From Tigriopus japonicus (Eukaryota; Arthropoda; Copepoda; Harpacticoida; Harpacticidae), in the NCBI GenBank assembly GCA_010645155.1, contig JAAGOF010000288.1, positions 439,328 to 503,327 of the forward strand: 64,000 nucleotides of DNA, in the 5' to 3' direction. Position numbers and translations under genes: made by a program. This document shows, piece after piece, positions 36,640 through 47,548 of this stretch (the first letter of the stretch is position 1; each line of letters starts with the position of its first letter). The notes under the pieces are model-generated. The model saw only the letters and a list, made by a program, of their open reading frames with translations. It ran no database searches and was not told the DNA's origin.

Positions 36640-37803
36640 TTTCCCCATCTTCTTTTATTGTCATCAGTTCTTGCTAGATGTGTTGTTTTAAATGGCTTTA
36701 CTTAATCTAACCTTTCATTTTGTGATAGGATATCAAGCCAGAAGGAAATTTGGTCCTCTAGAAAGAGGCTTAAGACCAATCTCTCTTGAAATGTTCCTCT
36801 TCATCTTGTCTTTTCTTATATTGGGATGACGTTTGACAGGACATAGGAATTTTTGCGATCGGTGCTTTTTCCCATTCTTTTCGCCTATTATTATAGGAAG
36901 CTGACGTTTCAATGTTCCCAACATTTCCAATTTTGGAACCTCATTGAAGTCTGCAAGGTAGATTTAAGCTTGAAACAGCTTTAAGAAAAAAATAGCTTAA
37001 CCTCCTTACCTTAATCTTGGGCACAATTTTATTGATAAAACCGGGATCGGGGATTGTCTTGTTTTCGAGATGGTGAAACACCCTTCATCAGGTCTAACAC
37101 ACCTATTTGTAGATCATTCTTTTATTAATAAATCATGACAAACAAGCACTCTTCTTAAAGCACAATTGCCCCCATACTGTATGTACTGTCTGTGATAACT
37201 CTAAAATACACTTAACTTTGACGTAAGTCAGTTCTTCTGTCATTTCCAAATTACCAACTTGAGCGAAAATAAACATCAAATTTTGAATATATTGCAATGC
37301 CCATGGGCTGTGTTGTTTAACATTGATTTTTTTGTTAAAAAATAGAGAATTTGGACAGCATTGTGACCTTTGTCAAGTGTATTTCATTAGTCAACGTTGG
37401 GTTGTGGTGAATATAACATAATGAAATTGATAATTAACATCATTTAGACATTCGTTGACACATTATCATTAACAATAGCAACATGAAATTTAAAAATTTG
37501 ACTGAAGTGCGGTATTGGCTTTTAACTTCTCGAAAGATTGCTTTTCAAATCCCAAAAATGTTTTAAGATTGAAAAATGTGTTTCTTTACTCAAAATATGT
37601 TGGCCTTAATATTTTTGTTACAGTTGTAAAAGCTACCAAAAATTCAAAATGCGTAGTTCATATCACAAAATTACTGATGAGGTGGATAACACTTCCATTT
37701 GATCTTCTAACAAGTCTTGAAGGACAGCATTAAAATGATCAAATTAACCTCTCTTAATTTAAATTTTTTATCCTCAACCCCAAATTTAGGCATTTTGGTC
37801 AAG
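36640..37803. other. Intergenic, convergent 3' ends
   Basis: Lies between the stop codons of the plus-strand F-box gene and the minus-strand ankyrin-RING gene. AT-rich; only 3' UTR-like sequence and no further feature. Confidence 0.5.
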
Positions 37804-38748
37804 TTAGTCAAGCTTTCCATGCAAAATGTTCACAAGCTTTTCAGCCCACCGATTCCGGTGAGGCAAATCATCATCAAAGTTGGATCGACATCCAGGACAG
37901 ATTTTGACTTGGTCCTGACAAGCATGACATAACAGAACATCACACTTCCGACATGTTAATATCTTCTTTTGCGGCACCGTCAGGCACACTGAACACTCCA
38001 GGTTCACTTCTGATCCCTTGACGCTTGTAGTAAGGTCAGCCAATTGCTTCTCCAACTTGTTCAATTCCGAATACAACTTGGAGCGCCTCTCACGCAAATC
38101 CTGAATCTTGGCTTGAGTGGCTTGATCCAATTTATCCACTGTTTCTTGCCTCTCTCCACTATCACTGGAATCCTCTGCAAGAAACAAGAGAGCCAAATTT
38201 GGTCACCCTGGAAGTGATAACAGTATTCTTGTTTGAATTTCTGCTGTTGTGGTCAGTCTACCTCTGAAGGTAGTGTTAAGACCACCATCAGAACTAGATC
38301 TATCACAGTAATGAAAGTTACCATCTGGAGTGACATTCTTAAGGATTGTGATCAAGGAGCGCAGTCCTCTTTGTTTGGCAAAATCAAAGGCATCTCCACG
38401 TGTTGATCCCCATCTTCCCACAAGTGCAGGGTCCGCCCCGTGTTCCATAAGGAACTTTACAGTCCCCACTTTGTTTCTGTACACTGCAAAGTGTAGACAA
38501 GTCACTTTATATCCGTCTGAATAGACATTAAAACTGTCAATATCCGCTCCATGATTGAGGAGAAGTTCCAGAATGTCATTATAACCGCAATATGCGGCCA
38601 GGTGCAAAGGTGCCTCTTCATTACGCCACACTTTTAGGTTTTGAATCTCGGTTTTCACGCGGTCTTCATGGAGTAAATGTTGAACTGCATCAATTTCATT
38701 GCGGCTAACCGCATCCCACATTAACTTTTGCCATGTTTTTCGAGGCAT
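37804..38748 (-). CDS. Ankyrin-repeat RING-finger protein, putative E3 ubiquitin ligase
   Basis: Two exons on the minus strand: 38748-38262 and 38174-37804, joined in phase 1 (AGA G|gtagac ... ttgcag|AG GAT) with an 87-bp intron; about 285 residues. Exon 1 encodes four ankyrin repeats (EAPLHLAAYCGYNDILELLL, VTCLHFAVYRNKVGTVKFLM are clearest). Exon 2 starts acidic, continues as a coiled coil (residues about 175-215, KIQDLRERRSKLYSELNKLE) and ends with a C3HC4-like RING: C-x2-C (CSVC), CRKC, CHAC, CPGC. RING fingers recruit ubiquitin-loaded E2 enzymes; the ankyrins would choose the partner. This layout recalls inhibitor-type or neuralized-like small E3s but I cannot name an orthologue. The ATG lies in a clean context just left of the duplicated GT31 fragment. 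Confidence 0.88.
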
Positions 38749-38929
38749 TTTTTGGAGTTCAAGACTTCAATCTCGTTGGGCGAAGTTGAATGTGCGACTG
38801 ACGAGTGGTTGTACACTGGAACACCCACGCATTTAAATTTCCCCGAACCCAGGTCACTTCATTCAGGAGGCAGAACATGTTTGGATGCAACGCCCTCTAG
38901 GGAAGCTTTAGAGAACATTAGACATGTGT

Positions 38930-39980
38930 GAAGCATTTTTTGGCAGACGTCGATGAAAGGAGTGTCATATGTTTATCATGTAGGTTTTAAAACGTCTCAA
39001 AGCACAAATGCCTGTTGGAACTGCGTACTGCGTTTCTTATTATTGAAGTGACTGGTATGTGTAACAATACTCTCAATTTTATTGGCGATCTGATTTTTCA
39101 AGGTTTGTTATTTTTTTGTTTTGAGTTCAGGTTTAGGAGTAGTTATTGGATGGCAAATTCCATGGCTTTTCATTGGGTTTGGACCCGAGTTATGCAATAA
39201 GATTATTGAATTTGTTTAGGAGGCTGTCATATAGAGCCATTTTGAGCAAAATATTCTTTGTCAAGCTGTTTGTGTAATGGATCATGAATGACATCGTCGG
39301 AGCCAATATCAGATACAAATGGAGGGTTGGTAAAGAATTGTTTGTGATCTGCGAGAGTGTAAAGTAGCAGTTCTGAGCACCTAAGGCACTGATGAAAACA
39401 TCCTCCATATGAAAGAAAGGGAGTTTCCATAACTCTTTGTAAATGCAATGAACGGCCTGAAACATAAAAGTGATTTTATTTCCATGGACCTTTTTCATGA
39501 ACTGAAGAACAAACATCAGTGGTTAAGAAAGAAGAACTGTGTGCTTCAACACAGAACACAGAAAAAGAAGCGCCTGTTTGTCTGAACTTTTCAGTTCTCT
39601 TTTATCTACACCAGATTTTTTCCTGAATTTTTGTTTGTTTGTTTGTTACTGTGGGCTTTTTACTGCACACCTGTTTTGATTTGATATAAAAAGGTTTACA
39701 CATAGACTTTTGTTGGAACCCCTGACCCTGTAGAAGGAAATACTTGTACGTGCCAGGGCCAGAAATGACGAGAAAAAAAACCCACAGCCAGTACCGGAAA
39801 TGGAAGAAATCACTGAACTTCGCTTTTGTTCATCAAAAATCACTTTTGTTATGCACAGTTTACATAGCATTCAAAAGAAATGCTCACAGCGTCAAAACCT
39901 TAGTTTTTGTTGTTTCCAATTCACATTTGGAATGTAATAACAAGGTGCAAGTGGTTTTATTGAGTGTAATGTGTTCATAG
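38930..39980 (-). pseudogene. Partial duplicate of the GT31 glycosyltransferase gene
   Basis: The final exon of the gene at 47549-49771 is recognisable at 39456-39185 (AVHCIYKELWKLPFFHMEDV against AVDCIYKEVLKLPFFHLEDV), with its splice acceptor kept. It carries a frameshift after CYFTL and a nonsense change (CAA to TAA) after NNLIA. Homology continues into the 3' flank (38930-39180 against 47395-47690). Separately, 39890-39965 matches the 5' flank of the intact gene (49995-50060: caattcacatttggaatg...gtgcaagtggtttt). So the duplicate once spanned the whole gene and then lost exons 1-3 by internal deletion. Confidence 0.75.
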
Positions 39981-41160
39981 TGTATTTATTGAACTGAGGA
40001 ATCATTTTAGATGATATAGAGAACATATAAGCGGATAGGGGAACGAGGGATATCCTGGCAAAAGATAGACTGAGCTTTTAACTTGTTTATATGCCCGATT
40101 TTTGGAATGGGGTAAAAAAACGATGTTGTTTTACAAAATTTGTTGTTAGACAGGCTTGTTTGTTACAAAGAGAGAAAGCGTAAAGAGCGAGCAACATGAC
40201 AAAAATCAGCTACCTTTTAAAGTAAAAACGTCTCGCATCAAAAATTATTTTCTTTCTCCAGAAAGTCTCACCAAATATTAATAGATGAATACGAAAATTA
40301 TCTTTACTTTGAAAGCCTTTGAATTTTGACGAGTTCATCAATTTTGACATCCATTTTTTGAAACGGGCATGGGTCGCTTAACTTACGTTGTCAAATTAAA
40401 TCATAAGTTCGAACAAGGTTGCCTACCAACAAAACACGTACACAGAATAACACCTACTCATCAGAGAGTAAATCTTCATTCTGATGTTAAGTATCAATCC
40501 GATAATCATGCATTTCAGCGAGTTACAAGCCCAGTCTACCTATAGTCTGCATACCCAACGTAGATGCAGGGGAAGTGATATGAAATCCAATGAAAAATGT
40601 AGGATGAGGTGTAACGGAAATAAGAACTGCTTATAGTAGTAAAAGACAAAAAAGGCTGTTTACCAAAACCAATAGTGGCTGACTAAACAAAATCATACAC
40701 ATTAAATTCACTTTGAAACTAAAATTGATCATGTGTACGATGTTGGGTATTTTTTAGGGAAAGATCGGGCCAAGATTTTCCAGTAACGGGTTATGGTCGG
40801 TTCGGCGACTTTTCGGATCTGATCGGCTTGGTTCGAAAGCAACATTCAATTTTTGGATTCGGATCAGATCCGTATCGGTGTGAATCCGCATGGGATCGGA
40901 TCGAATCCGGCTCACATATGGTCTTGAAGATAGATTTTCCAACATTGCTGTGCTTGTTAGCACGGTTGTAAGGATCAATAACATTTTTAAATTTTTTTTT
41001 TCTTTAAGGTAAAAAGAAGGGCCAAGATAAAGCTGCTATTTTTAGGCCTGGAATAACAGTTTTAGACTTAAACTTGCAATATTTTTTGTTAAAAGTGCCA
41101 TCAGTTCAACAAAAGTTGTTAAAAAGTTGCCATTTTATGGCCTAAAAATGACATATCTTT
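39981..41160. other. Intergenic with a CpG-rich patch
   Basis: Mostly AT-rich. The stretch 40760-40920 stands out with repeated GGATCGGATC/GATCCG-like motifs and many CpGs; it may be the relic of a mobile element end, but boundaries cannot be placed. Confidence 0.35.
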
Positions 41161-42853
41161 TTGGGTTTACTGCGGTTTTTACTACCGCTTCAAGGAAAGG
41201 GACTCCCTGTAAAGAGAGTTAATCATTAATATAGTTTCAATAATTAATGTTTATGTGAAATTTGATCTACCAATGAGTGACTGTTGGCAGATCTGTACAA
41301 CCCTTGAATTGGGGGTTGATCAGGAGAAGAACTTAAAAATTTGTCCAACCCTGCTTTAAATGCTGTTAGAGGATCAGCTTCCATATCTTCACGACGAAGA
41401 ACGGGCAAATAGTGTAAAAAGATTTTTTGTAACATAAACCCATTTTTCTGCACTTTTGCACTTTTCACCTTTATTTGCACTTTTTATTTTCGTTTTTGGC
41501 CAAAATTGACAAATTGTAAAGAAAATGTAGTGGCTTTTGAAAGAATTTTTAGTTTCAAGATCAAATTTTGAACTAGTCGAAAAAGCTTGCATTTGTAATC
41601 AACCATTCTTAGCACCTTGAAGAAATATGTGCATTTCAGACGCAAACCTCACACTTTATTCACCATCTTGGCTTTAACTATAACATCCTGTTTACTAAAC
41701 TAAAGATTGGACAAAAGAATCTCATGGCATGCAACCAACAAATTGCAAACCTAAAGAAACTCATGTTATGGTAATGGAAGGATCTACAAACAATATAGTT
41801 TGCAGAATTAGGTTTGTTGCCTACAAAGATCGCTATTTCTAAAAAAATGGCCGTTATAAACTTAAAATCATCAAGCTAAGGTTACATCAATGTAGCAGTA
41901 CACATTGTTTAATTGACTTGGAAATATTACTTTTAAGTTCCAAAAGTATTTGAGAACAGTTTTGATGTGATGAGACAATGAATACCACATTTGAAATTGA
42001 GTTCTGGTAATTAGACCATGGGCCAAATATGGGACACTGTAATCGCATGCGTTTTCTTTTCTCACCGCTGGAGCCACCACCCCAACTTCAATCCGCCTGT
42101 CTTAGCTTGGAAGAAGCGAGAGTGCTTCAGTTAAAACGTGATAAATCCCTTCTGTGGTAGGCCTTTTGCCAAAATAAGAACAGAATTGACTAGGGTAGAG
42201 ACATATGTATGTCATCAAACAATCATTCTCAACATTGGTTGACAAAATGCCGAGCATTTAGATGATTAGATGAAGGCTCATTTTGGCAAAAGGCCTACCA
42301 TAGGAGGGATTTATCACGTTTTAACTGAAGCACTCTCGCTTCTCCCAAGCTAAGAGATTGAAGTTGGGGTCAGGGTTGCCAGGTCCCACGGAGGGCTCGC
42401 GGCCAAATTTAAAATCAGAAGTTGCCTTTTGGCGGCCAAAAATGAGGAAAAGTTGCCACTTGGCAGCCATTTTTTTATTTTCATTGTTTTCATTATTGTT
42501 GTTCAATTGTCACGCACATTGCAAAAAAATGTATAAGAAAGGAGCATTGCTCAAGACATTTTTTGTAAAATATATATTTTCTTAAACTTCTTTACATTTT
42601 TTGTATTGTGCGTTCTAGTAAGAAACTTCATGGGAACAAAGCGTCAACTTGGCATTATAGACAATTGACGTTAACGTGAATCCTTAGGTGCTAGGATTGC
42701 AGGGTTGATCCTCCCCCGCCCAATAAAGCTGGTATTGACCCAATTTTGCCGATAGGTAACATTATGTGTCTGTAAATCGGAATTGTTAAATGCATAGGGT
42801 TTCATCTTTAGTCTTTATACAAAATTATTTAACAATCAAAATCCATCTTATTT

Positions 42854-43241
42854 AGTGCATGTCTGCTTTTAGTTTTGGTAAGCATAACTGAAACTGCTGA
42901 TGGAATGAAGACGCTTTCGGCCGAAATAAGGGAAGCTCAGTAAACATCAGCTGGGCCTGCTTGTTTACTCCGTAGCACCGTCGTGGCCTCTGTTGTCTCA
43001 TTGCTTCACAAAAATTCTATGATCGCATCTCTTTCTCGACCGTTTGTTGCGGAGCAACTGACCATTTGAAATATTTGATCGAGTGCAGAACAGGAAAGAA
43101 CAGAATCACCAGAAAAGGGCGGCGCAACACTACGGAGCACAAAATCAACAACCTTTTTTCTCACTGTGCTTATCAAATTGCAGCCGAAATTTTTATTTCG
43201 GTTTCAGTTATGCTTAACTAAACCAAAAGCAGACATGCACT
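42854..43241. mobile_element. Small inner MITE
   Basis: Ends are inverted repeats of about 45 bp beginning AGTGCATGTCTGCTTTT (left) and AGTGCATGTCTGCTTTT (complement of the right), continuing to agcataactgaaac. The target duplication is unclear (ttt or tta). It lies inside the CAGGG element. Confidence 0.6.
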
Positions 43242-43969
43242 TTAAAGAAGCCGAAGATACTTTTGGTTCAAAAACCTTTACAACTTCTTTTGACCAAATT
43301 GTTTTTTTCAAAACTGAGTTTTTCATGATGTTGAACACATAATCAATTTAAATTTAAAGTGAATTTTGCATGTATATAATTTTTCAATCAGTTGCTTGCA
43401 GTTTTGGTTAAGCCCTCTTTATACGAAAACTTTTGGTTATGATCTTGTTTGGTCCATCACTAACTGACATCAAAAATAAAATTTCTGCCCAAAAGCGCAT
43501 TTGTCCATCGCTATGATTCAGACGCCACAATTGACTGCAGTCAAAAACAAGGCACAACCTAATGTTTAACTTAAGTATTTGTTTAGAGGACTTGCTTGAA
43601 ATGGACTTTCAACTGGCAGCCAAAGATTTGCATGTGTCGCAATTTAGCAATTACTTGGTAATTGCCTGTGTCATCATTGATGATACAGGTAATTACAGGT
43701 AAGTACTTGATGATTCATCAAGTTTCAAAAGTTGCCAAATTCGGCTAAGATGCTACAAAAATTTTCTTGTGGCCATTCAGCAGCCTCAAAAGTTGCCATT
43801 TTGTGGCCAAATTTCAACCGGTGGCCACTAACGTTTGTTCGTGGCTATCACCTTTCCAAAGTTACCTTTTTTGGAAATTATGGCCGCCGCAGCGGCCACC
43901 TGACAACCCTGGTTGGCACTCACATAATGATCAGCAGCCTTTCGATATTTTCCCGTTGCCATTAACTTT

Positions 43970-44195
43970 CATAAGTTGCCATTTGGCGGCCAATTCTCCC
44001 CCGGCGGCCACAATTTTTTTCTCGTAGCCATCAGGTTTCAAAAGTTGCCAATTTGGCGGCCAATTTCCCCCCCGGCGGCCACAATTTTTTTCTCGTGGCC
44101 ATCAGGTTTTAAAAGTTGCCAATTTGGCGGCCAATTTCCCCCCGGCGGCCACAATTTTTTTCTCGTGGCCATCAGGTGTTAAAAGTTGCCACTTT
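43970..44195. repeat. Tandem repeat, unit 67-68 bp, about 3.3 copies
   Basis: The unit starts AAAGTTGCCAATTTGGCGGC and contains CCCCCGGCGGCCACAATTTT and CTCGTGGCCATCAGG. It forms the right subterminal region of the CAGGG hAT element. Open frames across it are by-products of the repeat. Confidence 0.9.
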
Positions 44196-44729
44196 TGGAA
44201 ATTTTGGCCGCCGCGGCGGCCACCTGGCAACCCTGGTTGGGGTGGTGGCTCCAGTGGTAAGAAAAGAAAACGCATGCGATTGCAGTGTCCCATTGAAGTA
44301 ATGTCACTAAAAACATGCTTAAAACACATTTATGACTATTTTCTTTGATGCAATTGTTAGGTACACGTGGGTATTTTTCTGTTCAATTTTCAATGTCTAT
44401 TTTTGAACAACTTGAAGGACGAAAACAGAGTGATGTAAAGCCATATAAAACAATTGCTAAATAAATTTCGACAATATTTTAGGTACATACATCCACAAGA
44501 GCACCTTAGGAATGAAAAATTCAGAAGATTGTTGACTAGAGTATTTCTAGAGTCTTTCATGACTTTACATCCTTTTTGCTAGTGACCTAATTAATAGAAC
44601 TCTTTTACTTGTGCAGCATTGTCTCTTCACCTCAAACTAGTCTCAAATGTCTTTAGAACTTGTAAATGACTTCTCCTGCTAAATTAGGAGCCGTGGGTAC
44701 TCCATGAATGACGTTTGAAGTCTAAATGC

Positions 44730-44900
44730 AAGTTATTTGCTCTTTTTGACATTTATTTGCTCTTTTTGATAATTATTTGCTCTTTTTTCGACATTTATTT
44801 GCTCTTTTTTCGACATTTATTTGCTCTTTTTGATAATTATTTGCTCTTTTTTCGACATTTATTTGCTCTTTTTTGACATTTATTTGCACTTTCAACATTT
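44730..44900. repeat. Tandem repeat, unit about 26 bp, about 7 copies
   Basis: Unit TTATTTGCTCTTTTTTCGACA with variants (gataa for cgaca). It forms the right subterminal region of the outer TAGGG hAT-type element. Confidence 0.9.
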
Positions 44901-45060
44901 TTCTGCACTTTGTTTTGCACTTTTGGGCACATTTTTTTGCAACTTTTGGTTACTAAAAGGGTAAGATTATTTGCACCTTCTGCCCGTCCCTACTAATAGG
45001 TAACAAATTGAACAATGAAGGAGCCCGATAAAGAAGAGAGGAGGACTTCGTTCTTCGAAC

Positions 45061-45236
45061 TAGAGCTCTATATTAGAAAGAGTACAATCATATCCAACGC
45101 CATCTAGTTGATTTGGCTCGCAACTGCTCGCCGTTCCCAAAAGGGCGCACAAGAACCCTCTAAGCTGAACAAATTTTCCAAATTATGGGACCAAGATAGC
45201 AAATTTTAAGAAACTAAACGGCCTAAAACCTTAATG
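45061..45236. mobile_element. hAT-type MITE fragment (TAGAGC family)
   Basis: Starts TAGAGCTCTATATTAGAAAG and shares 'aacgccatctagttgatt' with the complete copy at 10268 (cacgccatctagtggatt). 'aaactaaacggcct' (45209-45224) matches the interior of that copy near 10592. The far end is missing where LINE sequence resumes. Confidence 0.6.
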
Positions 45237-45289
45237 AAGAATAGAATATGATATGATATATAGGAATAGAAATGATGAATAGAGAAATG

Positions 45290-47024
45290 GGCCTATAATT
45301 ACTAGGGAGTGACTTATCTCCGCCCTTAAAAATTGGAACGACATGAGCTACTTTTAGAGAGGAGGGAAACTTGCCCTGATCTAAGATGCAACGCATCAAG
45401 TAGGAGAAAACAGAGGCAAGAATCTGTGAACATTTCATCAGAAACTGAGATGTCACGCCATCAGGTCCAGGAGAACTCGAGAGCTTTAAGCTCGTGATGA
45501 CCTCAAAAGCATCTTGATCTGTGACTGCCAGATCCTCCAATCGATTATCTTGACTGTCAATGTCAGTCTCACCAACAACATTCCTGTCGTCATGGCCTGC
45601 TTTTCCTACCCTTTTTGGAATCGAAAATGCACTTGAGAACTGATCTCCAAGCATATTGGCCATAACCTCACTATCATTGACGGTTTTACCGCCGACCTCA
45701 AAAGGTCCTACACGATGCTTCATTTTTCTCTTTGTATTCGCAAACGAGAAAAACGCCTTTGGATTCGTCTTAACCTCCTGGATCACTCTACTTTCCTTCT
45801 CTAACTGATCGGAATCAATGAAGGTCCTAATCTTAGCTTGAACCACATCCAAATTGCTTTGGAGGCTGGCTACAACAAAAGGATTCAAAGTACGCCGAAG
45901 TCTATTCGTAAGTTGAAAACTCCTTGTGAACAACTTCTTTCTAACCTTTGGAATTCTAAACAACGGGCCATCTTTTGCCACCATTTCTGGGATACTGAGG
46001 GACAAACAAACCTCGTCAAAATGTGAGATCGGCCATAGAGGACTATGGATCGGCCTATTTATAGCTTCAGTATGGATATCAAGTCCAAGTCTCCTAATAT
46101 TTCAACAATAAGGGGTCAGTGTTCATCATTTGAACTTAAACTTGGCCACGCCCACCTTTTGAGACGGTTCAACTCTAGAGCTCATTGGTTTTTGAGTAAT
46201 GGTCGACCCTATCTCCTCAGAATGTTATGATCTGAAAGGCTACATGGCAACATGGACATACTGGATCAGATCAGGGTCATTGGAAAAAACTAAGTCTAAA
46301 GCACTCTCTGCTTTGGTTGCAGCACCAACGTGTTGAGAGAGATTACGAAAGGTCGCAAACTCTTCCAATTTATCGAAAGACAGCGATGCTGTTTTCGAAA
46401 TGGGAATGTACCCATCCGCACTAACCTCCCACTCAACAATGCTAGCCGGAAAATTGAAGTCGCCAACAACAAAGAGTCGAGAACAAACCTCTCGATCTAG
46501 CTCCTTTCGTGTAAATTCGAGTGCCGAAAGATATGAGGAAGAACTACAAGAAGGTGGCCGATACATTGTTACTATTGTAAGATCAAGAGCCTTGACGTGG
46601 CAAATCAAAACTTCTACTTCTCCATTCGACTTATGAACATGACTAAAATGTAAGTCTTTCCTGACTATAGACATACGCCTCCAAGTAGGAAAATGGGATT
46701 GTCAGGCCGTGCTCCATCACAACGAACTAGCCCAAAACCAGCCATTGCTACTTCTTCTTCTAAAACTCCTGGGCGAAGCCAAGTCTCTGTGATAGAAATG
46801 AAGGAGACGTCTCTATCAATGGCTAGCTCCTCCAGTACTCTGACTTTTTTCAGGAAATCAAGACAATGCAGGTTCAAATAGAGCCCTTTTATGAGCTTAA
46901 GGTCTTCTGATGGACCAAGTCTATCAGTTCTTGGACCTTCCTGTCTAACCTTAAAAAAATCCTGCTTACTAACAAAGTTTTGCCCTTCAGGAAAGATTTG
47001 TTGGGGAGGGGAGGGGGTGGTCAC
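45290..47024 (-). pseudogene. LINE ORF2: endonuclease and start of reverse transcriptase
   Basis: Three minus-strand frames in series. 47024-46665 begins the endonuclease (GLYLNLHCLDFLKKVRVLEE, SFISITETWL). 46674-46240 continues it (TIVTMYRPPS, LFVVGDFNFP, ALDLVFSNDP). 46005-45290 carries the first reverse-transcriptase motifs (SSPGPDGVTSQFLMKC, HVVPIFKGGDK, LPSNYRPISL). RT motifs from YRPISL onward, including the catalytic F/YxDD, are lost. The motifs resemble CR1/Jockey-type LINEs. The 5' flank (47030-47200) is extremely purine-rich on the plus strand and may be the remains of ORF1 or the 5' UTR. Confidence 0.75.
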
Positions 47025-47548
47025 AATAGAGTAAGACCTTGGTTGCCCATGGGAGAAAGTGGAAGAAGGAACCGGATTATGGATATTTGGGAGAAGGGTG
47101 GAAATGGGAATAAGTTTTGGGGTGAGGGCAGGGAAATGGAGCAGGGATTTGGGAGGAGGGGGAGGAGGATGAGGACAAGGAGGGGAAGGCTGAAAGGATT
47201 AAATGTTTGGGGGTTGGTTAGGGATTGGATGCTAACCTATAACCATATGTAGGAGACAAAGATTTTGCTGGTCTCCGTTTCCTCTGAGTACCTCGTATAT
47301 GGACATGTTTACACTCCACATTGAAACATGTCCCACTACTCATTGATCCACGACACATGTACGGGTGGAAGAAGAGACACGCCCAAAAAGCATTCTTTTG
47401 GGAGACATAAAAAAGGGAGTGTCATATGTGTAACATGTACGTACACTGTTTGAAACGGTTACAGCAATCGTGCCAGCTGAAGCTACGTGCTTATTGAAAT
47501 GAATGGTATGTATATCAATACTCTCAATGTTATTGACAATATGAGTTG

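Larger units (their letters stand above)
42371..44235. mobile_element. hAT-type element, CAGGGTTGCCAGG ends
   Basis: Left end CAGGGTTGCCAGGT; inverted right end CAGGGTTGCCAGGTGG. A perfect 8-bp duplication gttggggt flanks it (42363-42370, 44236-44243). At 1,865 bp it has no transposase ORF. Subterminal DNA is loaded with GGCGGCC/TTGCC motifs, which in hAT elements are typical transposase-binding repeats. Its sister is at 50762-51673. Confidence 0.85.
42029..44293. mobile_element. Fold-back MITE, opened by a hAT insertion
   Basis: Arms of about 155 bp are near-perfect inverted repeats: ATGGGACACTGTAATCGCAT at 42029 pairs with the complement at 44293. Both arms carry 'ctggagccaccacccc', 'agcgagagtgcttcagttaa' and 'ggcaaaaggcctacca'-type segments. 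The right arm is split at 42371 by the element 42371-44235; removing it leaves a MITE of about 400 bp. No target duplication is obvious. Confidence 0.75.
41405..44991. mobile_element. Non-autonomous hAT-type element with TTTGCACTTTT-rich ends
   Basis: The right terminus read inwards is TAGGGACGGGCAGAAGGTGC; the left reads ACGGGCAAATAGTGTAAAAA and lacks the first five bases. Both ends carry arrays of TTTGCACTTTT-like motifs. To the right the LINE resumes with ctaatagg, the expected 8-bp target. The left copy of the target and the terminal TAGGG seem removed by a 13-bp deletion. Only other elements are recognisable inside. Confidence 0.55.
41161..47240 (-). mobile_element. LINE copy, minus strand, broken by nested insertions and a deletion
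   Basis: Segments in order along the element (5' to 3', descending coordinates): 5' region and endonuclease 47240-46240, start of reverse transcriptase 46005-45290, a deletion junction filled by a hAT fragment (45236-45061), ORF2 C-terminus 45060-44992, a 3.6-kb nest of transposons (44991-41405), and the last ORF2 codons plus 3' UTR 41404-41161. It ends with the family tail (ACAGGGAGTCCCTTTCCTTG ...). Alignment with 19855-20150 shows that the two flanks of the nest join seamlessly. That all segments are one insertion is inferred from order and orientation. Confidence 0.65.

Noticed and set aside
42660..42750. B-box-like GGGTTGATCCTCC
   Set aside because: Two mismatches to the B box and no A box upstream; lies inside a hAT element.
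43767..44348. Overlapping proline/glycine-rich frames (FGGQFPPGGHNFF)
   Set aside because: By-products of the 67-bp tandem repeat at the right end of a hAT element.
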